This document shows, one piece after another, positions 52,489 to 59,986 of a DNA stretch of 64,000 nt (positions within the stretch are counted from its first letter, which is position 1; the number at the start of each line of letters is the position of its first letter). Made by a program: the position numbers and the translations under genes. Where the stretch lies: the NCBI RefSeq assembly GCF_050611725.1, contig NZ_JBODJB010000001.1:372001-436000 (forward strand), given 5' to 3'. This DNA comes from Ferruginibacter sp050611725 (GTDB taxonomy: Bacteria; Bacteroidota; Bacteroidia; Chitinophagales; Chitinophagaceae). Below the pieces are notes generated by a model. It worked only from the letters and a program-made list of their open reading frames with translations, had not been told where the DNA came from and ran no database searches.

Positions 52489-55272
52489 TTAAAAATTATA
52501 GCCGAATGAAACACCAATGCTTGTTCCCAATTTTTTCTTAATGGCAAAGGGTGTTTTATCTCCATCGTACTTTTTTAAATTGTTGGGATCGTGATAGTAG
52601 ATCGCTACATTGTTTAAAATATCAGCCACATTTAATTTCACTTCTCCTTTTTGTTTTAATACTTTTTTTGCTAACTGAAAATCAAGCACCGGACGTGGAT
52701 TTTCCCAGATCGGGGGCTGTCCCGAACCACCTACGTAAGATATTCTTCTACCGATCTGATTAAATAATAAGGTTGTATTGATGCCGTATTTTGCAATATC
52801 ATATTGAACCGAAGCATTTAGCAAATAAGGACTTTGTCCTTGCATTGGTCTGTCGGTAGCAGAATTATGATCGATCACTCTATTATAGATATAAGAGAAA
52901 TTTCCTTGCACCGTAAAGTTTTTTAAAGACGGATTGAAGTCCAATTTTTTTCTGAATTCAAACTCTGCCCCAAAGCTGTTAGCCTTATCTGCGTTGATAA
53001 AATTATAAGTACTTGCACCACCGGATTGTGGATTAAAAACGGACTCTATCGGGCTTCTGAAATATTTGTAGAAGACACCAATTGTGAAGAGCTCGCCACC
53101 TCTTGGATATAGTTCATAACGAAGGTCGATATTGCTTACTTTGGTTCTTACCAATTTCGTATATCCTGCAACGGTAGCCCCAAGATCAAAATCGTAGAAT
53201 TGGAATGTGCTCAACTCCCTGAATTCCGGACGAATAACAGTTTGCGACCCTGCAAAACGGAAATTAGTTTTGTCATTGATCTTATAAGTAACATTTAAGC
53301 CGGGTAAAAAATCGGTCACTTTACTGTACACATGACGTGGATCTGCTTTTCTCATGCTACCTATAACCTGATCGAAATCCTCAATACGCAAACCCCACAC
53401 GGTTCTTATTTTTTCTGTAATCTGATTGTCGAATTGCAAGAAGCCTGCATTTAAAATTGAGTTGGCAACATATCTGTATCGGTCTCCCGACAATTCATTA
53501 AAAGCAAATTTATTATCAGTGCCGTTACCAAAGTTTTCCGGAGCAAACACTTTATCAGCAGTCATTATAGTTAGTGCCCTGTTATCTGAAGGCAGATAAA
53601 TAGAGAACGGTCTTGAATCAAACAATCTGTCTTTTATCTGCAGGAAATAACCGGCTTTAATAGTTTGTGATAAATTTTTAATCTTGAAATTTTTAGCAAT
53701 ATCAGTTCCGGCTGTATAGATATAATCATTTAAGAAGCCATAGTATCTGCTGCCGAATTTTTGTGATGTAGGAGATGCTCCGATCTGTAAGAGATAAGCA
53801 GAATTGTTATCGTTAGCATCTTCCTGATTATATTGAATACGTCTTTGATCAGGAATATATTGATCCAAGATATTGAAACTGCCATACCAATGAAATTTGG
53901 TATTGTACTTTTTAAAATTATGATCACCGGCCAATTGCGTATTAAAGAAAGTATTTGCTTTAAATGCAAGCTCTGTTGCTTTAATGTTTTCTCCTCTTGA
54001 ATCATAATCTCTACCCGTTCTTAATGTTGTGTAATTAGTTGTATTTACATTCAACATATTTTTAAAAGTGATCTTGTGATTACTACCCAATTGAAGTGTA
54101 ATATTTCCCAATGCACCTGCTAACACATCTTGACTATATTTTTTGTTGAAGTAATCAAAACTTAAGTTCGGAGTATTGTTTTCGAATGTATTTATCTGAT
54201 TAGCGAAATCAGTTCTTTTATTTGATTTACTATAGTTTGCTGCAAGTATCACAGCCACTTTGTTGTTGCTTCCGAATTTTTTTGCAAACCCTCCATTGAT
54301 CAAAAAACTTGCGTTTAACTGAGTGCCAGTACTTTTATCTGTCGACCAAATATTTTCAAATTGCTTACCCCAGGTAATTTTTTCTTCATTATTCAATTGA
54401 GCAAAATTTGCTTTTGTAGGAATGTTTGCAGGCAAGGATCTTGCTCCATTATCAAAACCTAAAAAATCTGTATTGCTTCCTTTGTAACTATAAAAATCTT
54501 TTCCGACAGTTTGAGTGTTGAACCCTGTACCTACTTGAATGTTAAAGAAATTTTTCGATGGAACATCTTTTGTATTTACCTGTATCAAACCTCCTGCCCA
54601 TTCTCCCGGCAATTCAGGTATAAATGCTTTATTGATTATAATGTTATCGATCATTGCAGATGGAAGGATGTCAAAACTGAATGTTTTTCTATCCGGTTCC
54701 GTACTACTCAGCAATATACCATTCAACATCGATTGATTATAACGATCTGCCAAACCACGAATGACTAAATATCTACCTTCCTGCACCGATGCCCCCGGAA
54801 CTCTTTTCAAAACTTCACCTGTATTTTTATCCGGACTTCTTTTGATCGTTTCGGCACTAATTACCTGTGCTACAACAGTCGTATTTTTTTGATAAGAAAT
54901 CAGCGCACCTGCTGTTTCTTTACGAGATGAGGATGATTGCACTACTACTTCGTTCCCTACTTTTGAAGTAGCCTCTAAAACAATTTCAATATTTGTTACT
55001 TGATTAGCGACAACCTCTACATCTGCTATCTCTTTAGTACGATAGCCGATAGAAGATAATTTGATCATATATTTTTTTCCTGCTTCCAAAGTGATAACAA
55101 AGCCTCCATCTACATTTGTAGCAACTATAGTTTTGTCGCCTATTGAAACCGAAACCCCGGATATTTTATTGCCGGATTTAGCATCTGTTACTTTTCCTTC
55201 AAGCTTCCCCTTTTGTGCTGCCAGATTAAGCGATGTGGCAATCAGAATAATAATCAATGATAAAAATCTCAT
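52489..55272 (-). CDS. TonB-dependent outer-membrane receptor with carboxypeptidase-like domain
   Basis: A 927-residue receptor: signal peptide (FLSLIIILIATSLNLAAQ), CarboxypepD_reg-like domain (about 22-105: GKLEGKVTDAKSGNKISGVSVSIGDKTI), plug (NKNTGEVLKRVPGASVQEGRYLVIRGLADRYNQSMLNG, with ELPGEWAGG), and a 22-strand barrel ending ...GVSFGYNF. It moves a ligand across the outer membrane using TonB energy. The cluster (Pho pair, OprO/P porin, DUF47, PiT) and the Pho-box-like repeats at its upstream side suggest a phosphorus-containing ligand; this is inference. It lies with the beta-helix lipoprotein in one transcription unit. Confidence 0.92.
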   Translation of the reverse strand: MRFLSLIIILIATSLNLAAQKGKLEGKVTDAKSGNKISGVSVSIGDKTIVATNVDGGFVITLEAGKKYMIKLSSIGYRTKEIADVEVVANQVTNIEIVLEATSKVGNEVVVQSSSSRKETAGALISYQKNTTVVAQVISAETIKRSPDKNTGEVLKRVPGASVQEGRYLVIRGLADRYNQSMLNGILLSSTEPDRKTFSFDILPSAMIDNIIINKAFIPELPGEWAGGLIQVNTKDVPSKNFFNIQVGTGFNTQTVGKDFYSYKGSNTDFLGFDNGARSLPANIPTKANFAQLNNEEKITWGKQFENIWSTDKSTGTQLNASFLINGGFAKKFGSNNKVAVILAANYSKSNKRTDFANQINTFENNTPNLSFDYFNKKYSQDVLAGALGNITLQLGSNHKITFKNMLNVNTTNYTTLRTGRDYDSRGENIKATELAFKANTFFNTQLAGDHNFKKYNTKFHWYGSFNILDQYIPDQRRIQYNQEDANDNNSAYLLQIGASPTSQKFGSRYYGFLNDYIYTAGTDIAKNFKIKNLSQTIKAGYFLQIKDRLFDSRPFSIYLPSDNRALTIMTADKVFAPENFGNGTDNKFAFNELSGDRYRYVANSILNAGFLQFDNQITEKIRTVWGLRIEDFDQVIGSMRKADPRHVYSKVTDFLPGLNVTYKINDKTNFRFAGSQTVIRPEFRELSTFQFYDFDLGATVAGYTKLVRTKVSNIDLRYELYPRGGELFTIGVFYKYFRSPIESVFNPQSGGASTYNFINADKANSFGAEFEFRKKLDFNPSLKNFTVQGNFSYIYNRVIDHNSATDRPMQGQSPYLLNASVQYDIAKYGINTTLLFNQIGRRISYVGGSGQPPIWENPRPVLDFQLAKKVLKQKGEVKLNVADILNNVAIYYHDPNNLKKYDGDKTPFAIKKKLGTSIGVSFGYNF

Positions 55273-55289
55273 GCAGTAATAATTTAGTG

Positions 55290-55368
55290 CAAAGAGAATA
55301 TTTGTATGTTATGACAAGATGAATGGAAGGTTACGGCTATGTTATGCTAATGTTACGCTAATGTTACC
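55290..55368. promoter_or_regulatory. Pho-box-like 11-bp phased repeat array
   Basis: Heptamers in exact 11-bp phase on the + strand: GGTTACG (55329), TGTTATG (55340), TGTTACG (55351), TGTTACC (55362), and TGTTATG (55307), two turns before the first, with a missing step at 55318. Four-base AT-rich spacers (GCTA, CTAA, CTAA) separate the consecutive units, the layout of PhoB/OmpR binding sites. A -7-like TCTCTTTG (55290-55297, minus strand) for the receptor gene sits at the expected side. The site serves the divergent pair 52489 and 55402. Confidence 0.6.
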
Positions 55369-55401
55369 AAGTCAAATAACAAAACACTTTATATTTGCTC
55401 A

Positions 55402-55722
55402 TTGAAATTGATTAATACCATATTTACATTCTATGTTTTATTGTTACCCTTATTGCCGTGCAGCGATATAGTAGCATGCTATAACAGCCAATTGACTGAA
55501 ATTTGCCGGACAACTGAGCAAGATCATCAGCACAACAGAGAACATTGTACTCCATTTTGCAGTTGTTCATGTTGTGGAAGCATTTATGCTACAGCTTTGT
55601 ATTCAGCAAAAAACATTTCGACAAAACTCTGTGTAGACAAAAGAAAATGGAACGCTTATAGCAACGCTAATCTGCCTTCTAAATTTTACGATAGCATTTG
55701 GCAACCTCCCAAGGTAGTTTAA
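55402..55722 (+). CDS. small secreted Cys-rich protein (DUF6660-like)
   Basis: Encodes 106 residues from a TTG start at 55402: signal peptide (IFTFYVLLLPLLPCSDIVAC), then QDHQHNREHCTPFCSCSCCGSIYAT with a C-x3-C-x-C-x-CC cluster beside histidines. This CSCSCC pattern is that of the DUF6660 / HYC_CC_PP-like mini-proteins found ahead of TonB receptors in this phylum, thought to be linked with metal handling. The next gene is such a receptor, 68 nt later. TTG is the only start before the signal peptide, hence some doubt. Confidence 0.72.
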   Translation: MKLINTIFTFYVLLLPLLPCSDIVACYNSQLTEICRTTEQDHQHNREHCTPFCSCSCCGSIYATALYSAKNISTKLCVDKRKWNAYSNANLPSKFYDSIWQPPKVV

Positions 55723-55790
55723 GTAACTACGGCATTTTTGTATTTCTATAAAATACAAAACCATATTATTTAATCCTACAAATTTTATCA

Positions 55791-57767
55791 ATGCAAATAA
55801 TAATAATAATAATGCTATTGGCATTACTCTTTGTAAATAATACCAATGCACAAAACCCTACTCGTGCCATATTCGCAGACAGTTCAGAAAAAAAGGATAT
55901 GAATGAGATTGTTGTACAAAGTACAAGAACTAGTCGTACAATAAAAAATACCCCTACAAGAATAGAGACAATTGATGGAGAAGAACTGGATGAAAAAAAC
56001 AACATGAGACCTTCGAATGTTTCTATGTTATTACATGAAAGCACTGGACTACAGGTACAACAAACATCTGCCACTAGTGGTAATGCAAGTATTCGCATGC
56101 AGGGCCTGGATGGGAAATACACGCAACTATTAAAAGACGGCTATCCGAATTTTGGGAATTTCGCAAGTGGTTTAAGTATTTTAGAAATTCCACCACTTGA
56201 TCTTAAACAAGTAGAAATAATCAAAGGACCAGCATCAACTTTATACGGAGGTGGTGCAATTGCCGGAATAGTAAATTTTATTAGCAAAATGCCAAAGGAA
56301 AAACTTGAGGGAGATTTTATTTTAAATCAATCAAACGTTGGTCAGACGAATATCGGGGCATACATTTCCAAAAAGAATAAAAAGATCGGTTATTCCATTT
56401 TAGGTGCCGCTAATTTTCAAAAAGCCTATGATGTAGATAAGGATGATTTTTCTGAACTTCCTAAGAGCAACAGTTTTACCATTAACCCTAGATTTTTTTA
56501 TTATATCAATCCATCAACTACAATGATGCTGGGCAACAGTTTTACAACAAGCACAAATACAGGTGGAGATATGGAAGTGATCAACAATAAAGTCACATCC
56601 GAACATACCTACTTTGAAAAAAATAAGACTTTAAGAAATACTACAATCTTTGAACTTGAAAAAAAGTTTACAAACAAGAATAGCATAAAATTAAAACAAA
56701 GTCTGAGTTTTTTTGACAGACATATAACTATCCCTGATTATAATTTTTCCGGCTTAAACACCAATAGTTATACAGATGTTTCATACATTTTCTCGAGGAG
56801 AAAACACATGTTCATCAGTGGTGCCAATATCATTTTTGATAAATTTAAACAGGAAAATATAAACACTCATAATGCTCAATCATTTACAGTAGGCGTCTAT
56901 TTTCAAGACACATGGGATGTTGCCGATAAAATAACAATTGAAAGTGGCATGAGGATAGACAACATTACTTACCAAAGTATCATTTTTAAAAACAATCAAA
57001 CATTTGCATTACCACGATTATCAGCGTTGTTTAAACTTAGTAATAAGTTGAGTTCGAGAATATCCGGAGGACTAGGCTATAAAGCTCCAACTGTTTTTAC
57101 AGAACAAACAGAAAGTATGCAGTATAGGGGCATTACAGCGTTAAGTAATGTTACTGCTGAGAAAAGTATTGGTGCAACTGTTGATGTGAATTATAAAACA
57201 AACATTTCAGCCGATCTGGATTTTAGTGTCAATCAATTGTTCTTTTATACACAGATCAACAATCCGTTAATATTGGAATCAGATATTATTGTCAACGACT
57301 TTTTCGTAAATGCATCAAAACCTATTAACAGTAAGGGTTTTGAAACCAATCTGAAATTCATTTACAAAGAAGACCTAAAGCTATTTGTTGGCTACACATT
57401 CATTGATGCAAGAGCAAATTATTTAACAACAAATCAATTTTTGCCCTTGTTACCAAAAAACAAATTGAACCTTACTATGATGTATGAAAAGGAAGATAAC
57501 TTTAAATTGGGCATAGAGGGTTATTATACAGACAAGCAGTATTTATACAATGGCAATCGAACCCCATCTTTCTGGGAATTTGGTTTTATGGCTCAAAAAA
57601 CTTTCCGAAAGGTTTCAGCCTTTATAAATTTTGAAAATTTTACCGACCAAAGACAAAGCAAATATAAAACGGTAGTGAATCTTCCTCATGATAACCCAAG
57701 CTTTGATGCAATTTGGAATCACACAGAGGGATTTATTGTGAATGGAGGATTAAAACTTAAGCTATAA
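55791..57767 (+). CDS. TonB-dependent receptor
   Basis: A 658-residue outer-membrane receptor without an N-terminal CarboxypepD domain. Signal peptide (IIIIIMLLALLFVNNTNAQ), a TonB-box-like segment (NEIVVQSTRT), plug (RPSNVSMLLHESTGLQVQQTSATSGNASIRMQGLDGKYTQLLKDG, VEIIKGPASTLYGGGAIAGIVNF) and a barrel ending GGLKLKL. The TLYGGGAIAGIVN plug motif is that of siderophore/metal-type receptors. It follows a Cys-rich DUF6660-like gene, which suggests a metal (copper or iron) ligand rather than phosphate, though it shares the Pho-like array upstream. Confidence 0.9.
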   Translation: MQIIIIIMLLALLFVNNTNAQNPTRAIFADSSEKKDMNEIVVQSTRTSRTIKNTPTRIETIDGEELDEKNNMRPSNVSMLLHESTGLQVQQTSATSGNASIRMQGLDGKYTQLLKDGYPNFGNFASGLSILEIPPLDLKQVEIIKGPASTLYGGGAIAGIVNFISKMPKEKLEGDFILNQSNVGQTNIGAYISKKNKKIGYSILGAANFQKAYDVDKDDFSELPKSNSFTINPRFFYYINPSTTMMLGNSFTTSTNTGGDMEVINNKVTSEHTYFEKNKTLRNTTIFELEKKFTNKNSIKLKQSLSFFDRHITIPDYNFSGLNTNSYTDVSYIFSRRKHMFISGANIIFDKFKQENINTHNAQSFTVGVYFQDTWDVADKITIESGMRIDNITYQSIIFKNNQTFALPRLSALFKLSNKLSSRISGGLGYKAPTVFTEQTESMQYRGITALSNVTAEKSIGATVDVNYKTNISADLDFSVNQLFFYTQINNPLILESDIIVNDFFVNASKPINSKGFETNLKFIYKEDLKLFVGYTFIDARANYLTTNQFLPLLPKNKLNLTMMYEKEDNFKLGIEGYYTDKQYLYNGNRTPSFWEFGFMAQKTFRKVSAFINFENFTDQRQSKYKTVVNLPHDNPSFDAIWNHTEGFIVNGGLKLKL

Positions 57768-57774
57768 TTTCATT

Positions 57775-57809
57775 GTCCGCTAGGCATTTATACATTTTGC
57801 TTTGCGGAC
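57775..57809. terminator. weak hairpin between convergent receptor and porin genes
   Basis: GTCCGC (57775-57780) pairs with GCGGAC (57804-57809) with a 23-nt loop, followed on the + strand by CTTTT. A short stem, so only a possible terminator. Confidence 0.45.
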
Positions 57810-57812
57810 CTT

Positions 57813-59153
57813 TTAAAACCTGAATTGCAGCCTGCAAGTGAATACATTGTCTTTTACATCTGACGTAAATCCATGTAGCGCTGTTTTTTCATTCCACACT
57901 CTATCATAGTATAAAATAAGTTTTGCATTATCTGTTAGATAATTAATATAGCCAAAACCCAACGTAGTATACTTAATATTAGCAGCCGTAAAATTTGTAC
58001 CTATAGCTCCTATCTCGTTTTTTTCTACTTTACTATTCGGATCATACCAATCATATTTTACAAGCAACTGATGTTGTGCAGAAAAAATATTTTGTAAAAA
58101 ATAAAAGTAAGCTCCGTTAAAGTTTCTTACATGAAAACCATCAATACCCGAAAGCAAAGCAGTTGGAGTTTCAGAGTTATTCAATGTACCGGTTTGTTTA
58201 CCTACAATGAACTCGGCCCTTAATTCGGAAATAAGTCCTCGTTTGTTTTTATATTTAAGTTGCAAGTCTGCTCCGAAATATTGTCTTGCAGATACAGTAC
58301 CAATATTGGTTACAGCAGAATCAGTTACCACTTTTTTTATTCCGGCTACAGTTTCAGTTGTATTAATGTATTTCGTATTGTTCTGCAGCCCTCCTGATAA
58401 AAAAGAAGTTCCTGCAGAAAACATAACTGCCTTAGAAAGATGAACAGGTTTTAAAGAAATCCTTGAGATGATATCTTTTGTATTATCAAATTCACCGGTT
58501 GCATTGATTCCTTGTCCGTTGAAAACTCCAATATCTATCTTCAAATTTTTCAGGGCATGCTTTTTTCGTCTTACATCAAAACTTACCATTGCTCCAAGAT
58601 CTCTTTCACTCTTCATCAGTATTTGATTCATTCTTCCTCTTTCTGGACTTTCTCTATCACTGCTGCTCAAATTCGTTTCAAAACCAAATGGGCGGGCAAA
58701 CATCCCTGTGGTAAAAGAAAACAGTTTAAGATTGTTTTCAAATACTCTTCCCCAAATATCTCTTACAGTAAATGTTCTTTCGTTGGCATCGAACTGAAAA
58801 ACGATCTGTACACCAGGGCGGCTTCCATTCTCAAAGTGAGCATAATCTATCCTGATACGACTACGCCTTAACATAAACCTGTTACTTACCTGAGCAGCAA
58901 AATCGCCTCCGGCAAAACTCTTTTCGCCTTTTGAAGAAGCTACTTGAAACTGAGGCTGAATGTAGCCTCCTATACGCAGGTGGTCGAATTTTTTATAGAT
59001 AGCAAGCATACCCTTCCCTTTTTCGGTCGTGGTATCGATCATATCCATAAGAAACTGGGCATTACAATAGCTACAAACCACTGTAAACAGTAGCAAAAAG
59101 GAGATTTTTTTACTCACAATAGCAAATTTTCGGCAAAGGAATAATAAATTCAC
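57813..59153 (-). CDS. OprO/P-type (phosphate-selective) porin
   Basis: A 446-residue outer-membrane beta-barrel. After the signal peptide (SKKISFLLLFTVVCSYCNAQ) the pattern HLRIGGYIQPQFQVA, SNRFMLRRSRIRIDYAHF, GVQIVFQFDANERTFTVRDIWGRVF and GFETNLSSSDRESPERGRMNQ matches the OprO/P family, which passes phosphate/polyphosphate. A GTG at 59117 gives a cleaner signal peptide (VSKKISFLLL) than the ATG at 59153, so the true start may be 36 nt later. It is divergent from the DUF47-PiT pair, and phosphate-transport neighbours support the phosphate role. Confidence 0.88.
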   Translation of the reverse strand: MNLLFLCRKFAIVSKKISFLLLFTVVCSYCNAQFLMDMIDTTTEKGKGMLAIYKKFDHLRIGGYIQPQFQVASSKGEKSFAGGDFAAQVSNRFMLRRSRIRIDYAHFENGSRPGVQIVFQFDANERTFTVRDIWGRVFENNLKLFSFTTGMFARPFGFETNLSSSDRESPERGRMNQILMKSERDLGAMVSFDVRRKKHALKNLKIDIGVFNGQGINATGEFDNTKDIISRISLKPVHLSKAVMFSAGTSFLSGGLQNNTKYINTTETVAGIKKVVTDSAVTNIGTVSARQYFGADLQLKYKNKRGLISELRAEFIVGKQTGTLNNSETPTALLSGIDGFHVRNFNGAYFYFLQNIFSAQHQLLVKYDWYDPNSKVEKNEIGAIGTNFTAANIKYTTLGFGYINYLTDNAKLILYYDRVWNEKTALHGFTSDVKDNVFTCRLQFRF

Positions 59154-59181
59154 ATTACTTCAATGTTAACTAATTATTATC
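59154..59181. promoter_or_regulatory. weak Pho-box-like repeat, porin / DUF47 gap
   Basis: RTTAY-like words ATTAC (59154), GTTAA (59165) and ATTAT (59176) are exactly 11 bp apart. They end 14 nt before the -33 box of the DUF47 promoter. The match is looser than the 55.3-kb array and could be chance. Confidence 0.35.
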
Positions 59182-59194
59182 AATTTTAAAGTGC

Positions 59195-59224
59195 TTTGTT
59201 GCAAAGCCAATAAAGCTACTTTTG
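59195..59224 (+). promoter_or_regulatory. promoter of DUF47-PiT
   Basis: TTTG (59195-59198), 18-nt spacer, TACTTTTG (59217-59224): a near-perfect Bacteroidota housekeeping promoter, 17 nt before the ATG at 59242. It also rules out the in-frame TTG at 59191 as start. Confidence 0.75.
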
Positions 59225-59241
59225 CTCAAAATTTACAAAAC

Positions 59242-59892
59242 ATGGCAGGATTAAATTCTATCTTAAAGATCTTTTTACCAAAGGACAGAGTATTTTTTCA
59301 ACTATTTGAAAGTGTAGCAGAAGAACTGGTGAAAATGGGTGAAAAATTAAAAGAGGTGGTGAATGAACCGGACTTCGATAAAAGAGCACAACTGATTCAG
59401 GAAATTGAAGATATGGAGCATGTAAATGATGACTATACGCATCAGATATTTACTGAATTGGGTAAAAACTTTATCACTCCTTTCGATAGAGAAGATGTGC
59501 ATTATCTGGCATCTGCCCTTGATGATATTGCAGACTTCATGTATGCATCTGCCAAAAAAATTAATTTCTATCGAGTAAATCCGAATGACATTGGTATTCA
59601 AAAATTAGCAGATCTTATTGCTACAGGTTGTGTGCATGTTCATAAAGCAGTGGTAGAATTGCGAAATATGAAAAACATGCGTCAAATAACAGATGCATTG
59701 GTTGCGATTAATAGCATAGAAAACCAAGGCGATGATATTTTCGATATGAGTATTGAAAGACTGTTTGCTACAGAGCCCGATGCAAAAGAAGTGATCAAGA
59801 AAAGAGAGATCTATCAGGTAATGGAAATTGTAACCGATAAATGTGAAGATGCTGCGAATGTAATTGAGAGCATCATTGTTAAATACGCTTAA
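59242..59892 (+). CDS. DUF47 (PhoU-like) Pit accessory protein
   Basis: A 216-residue all-helical protein: LNSILKIFLPKDRVFFQLFESVAEELVKMGEKL...IQEIEDMEHVNDDYTHQIFTELGKNFITPFDREDVHYLASALDDIADFMYASAKKI...DKCEDAANVIESIIVKYA, the PhoU/DUF47 three-helix fold with the metal-binding E-x3-D / D-x3-D pattern. It modulates the adjacent PiT phosphate transporter. It is followed by a repeat-filled spacer and then PiT. Confidence 0.93.
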   Translation: MAGLNSILKIFLPKDRVFFQLFESVAEELVKMGEKLKEVVNEPDFDKRAQLIQEIEDMEHVNDDYTHQIFTELGKNFITPFDREDVHYLASALDDIADFMYASAKKINFYRVNPNDIGIQKLADLIATGCVHVHKAVVELRNMKNMRQITDALVAINSIENQGDDIFDMSIERLFATEPDAKEVIKKREIYQVMEIVTDKCEDAANVIESIIVKYA

Positions 59893-59895
59893 TCA

Positions 59896-59980
59896 ATTTG
59901 AACATTTGAAAATTTGAAGATGTAACGATGATAAAACATTTTCAAATCTTCAAATCTCCAAATCTCCAAATCTTCAAATT
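59896..59980. repeat. inverted octamer arrays between DUF47 and PiT
   Basis: Right array 59941-59980: TTCAAATC, TTCAAATC, TCCAAATC, TCCAAATC, TTCAAATT, five units of 8 nt. Left array 59896-59919: ATTTGAAC, ATTTGAAA, ATTTGAAG, the reverse complement type. A spacer of about 20 nt separates them. The gap can fold as one hairpin, like the heptamer pair at 49350-49460. Confidence 0.8.
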
Positions 59981-59986
59981 AAAGAA

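Noticed and set aside
55603..55851. A minus-strand frame opposite the Cys-rich gene
   Set aside because: It lies antisense to better genes and has no recognisable features.
41526..59980. Short repeats considered as CRISPR arrays
   Set aside because: Units are 7, 8 or 21 nt without regular unique spacers, and no cas genes are present.
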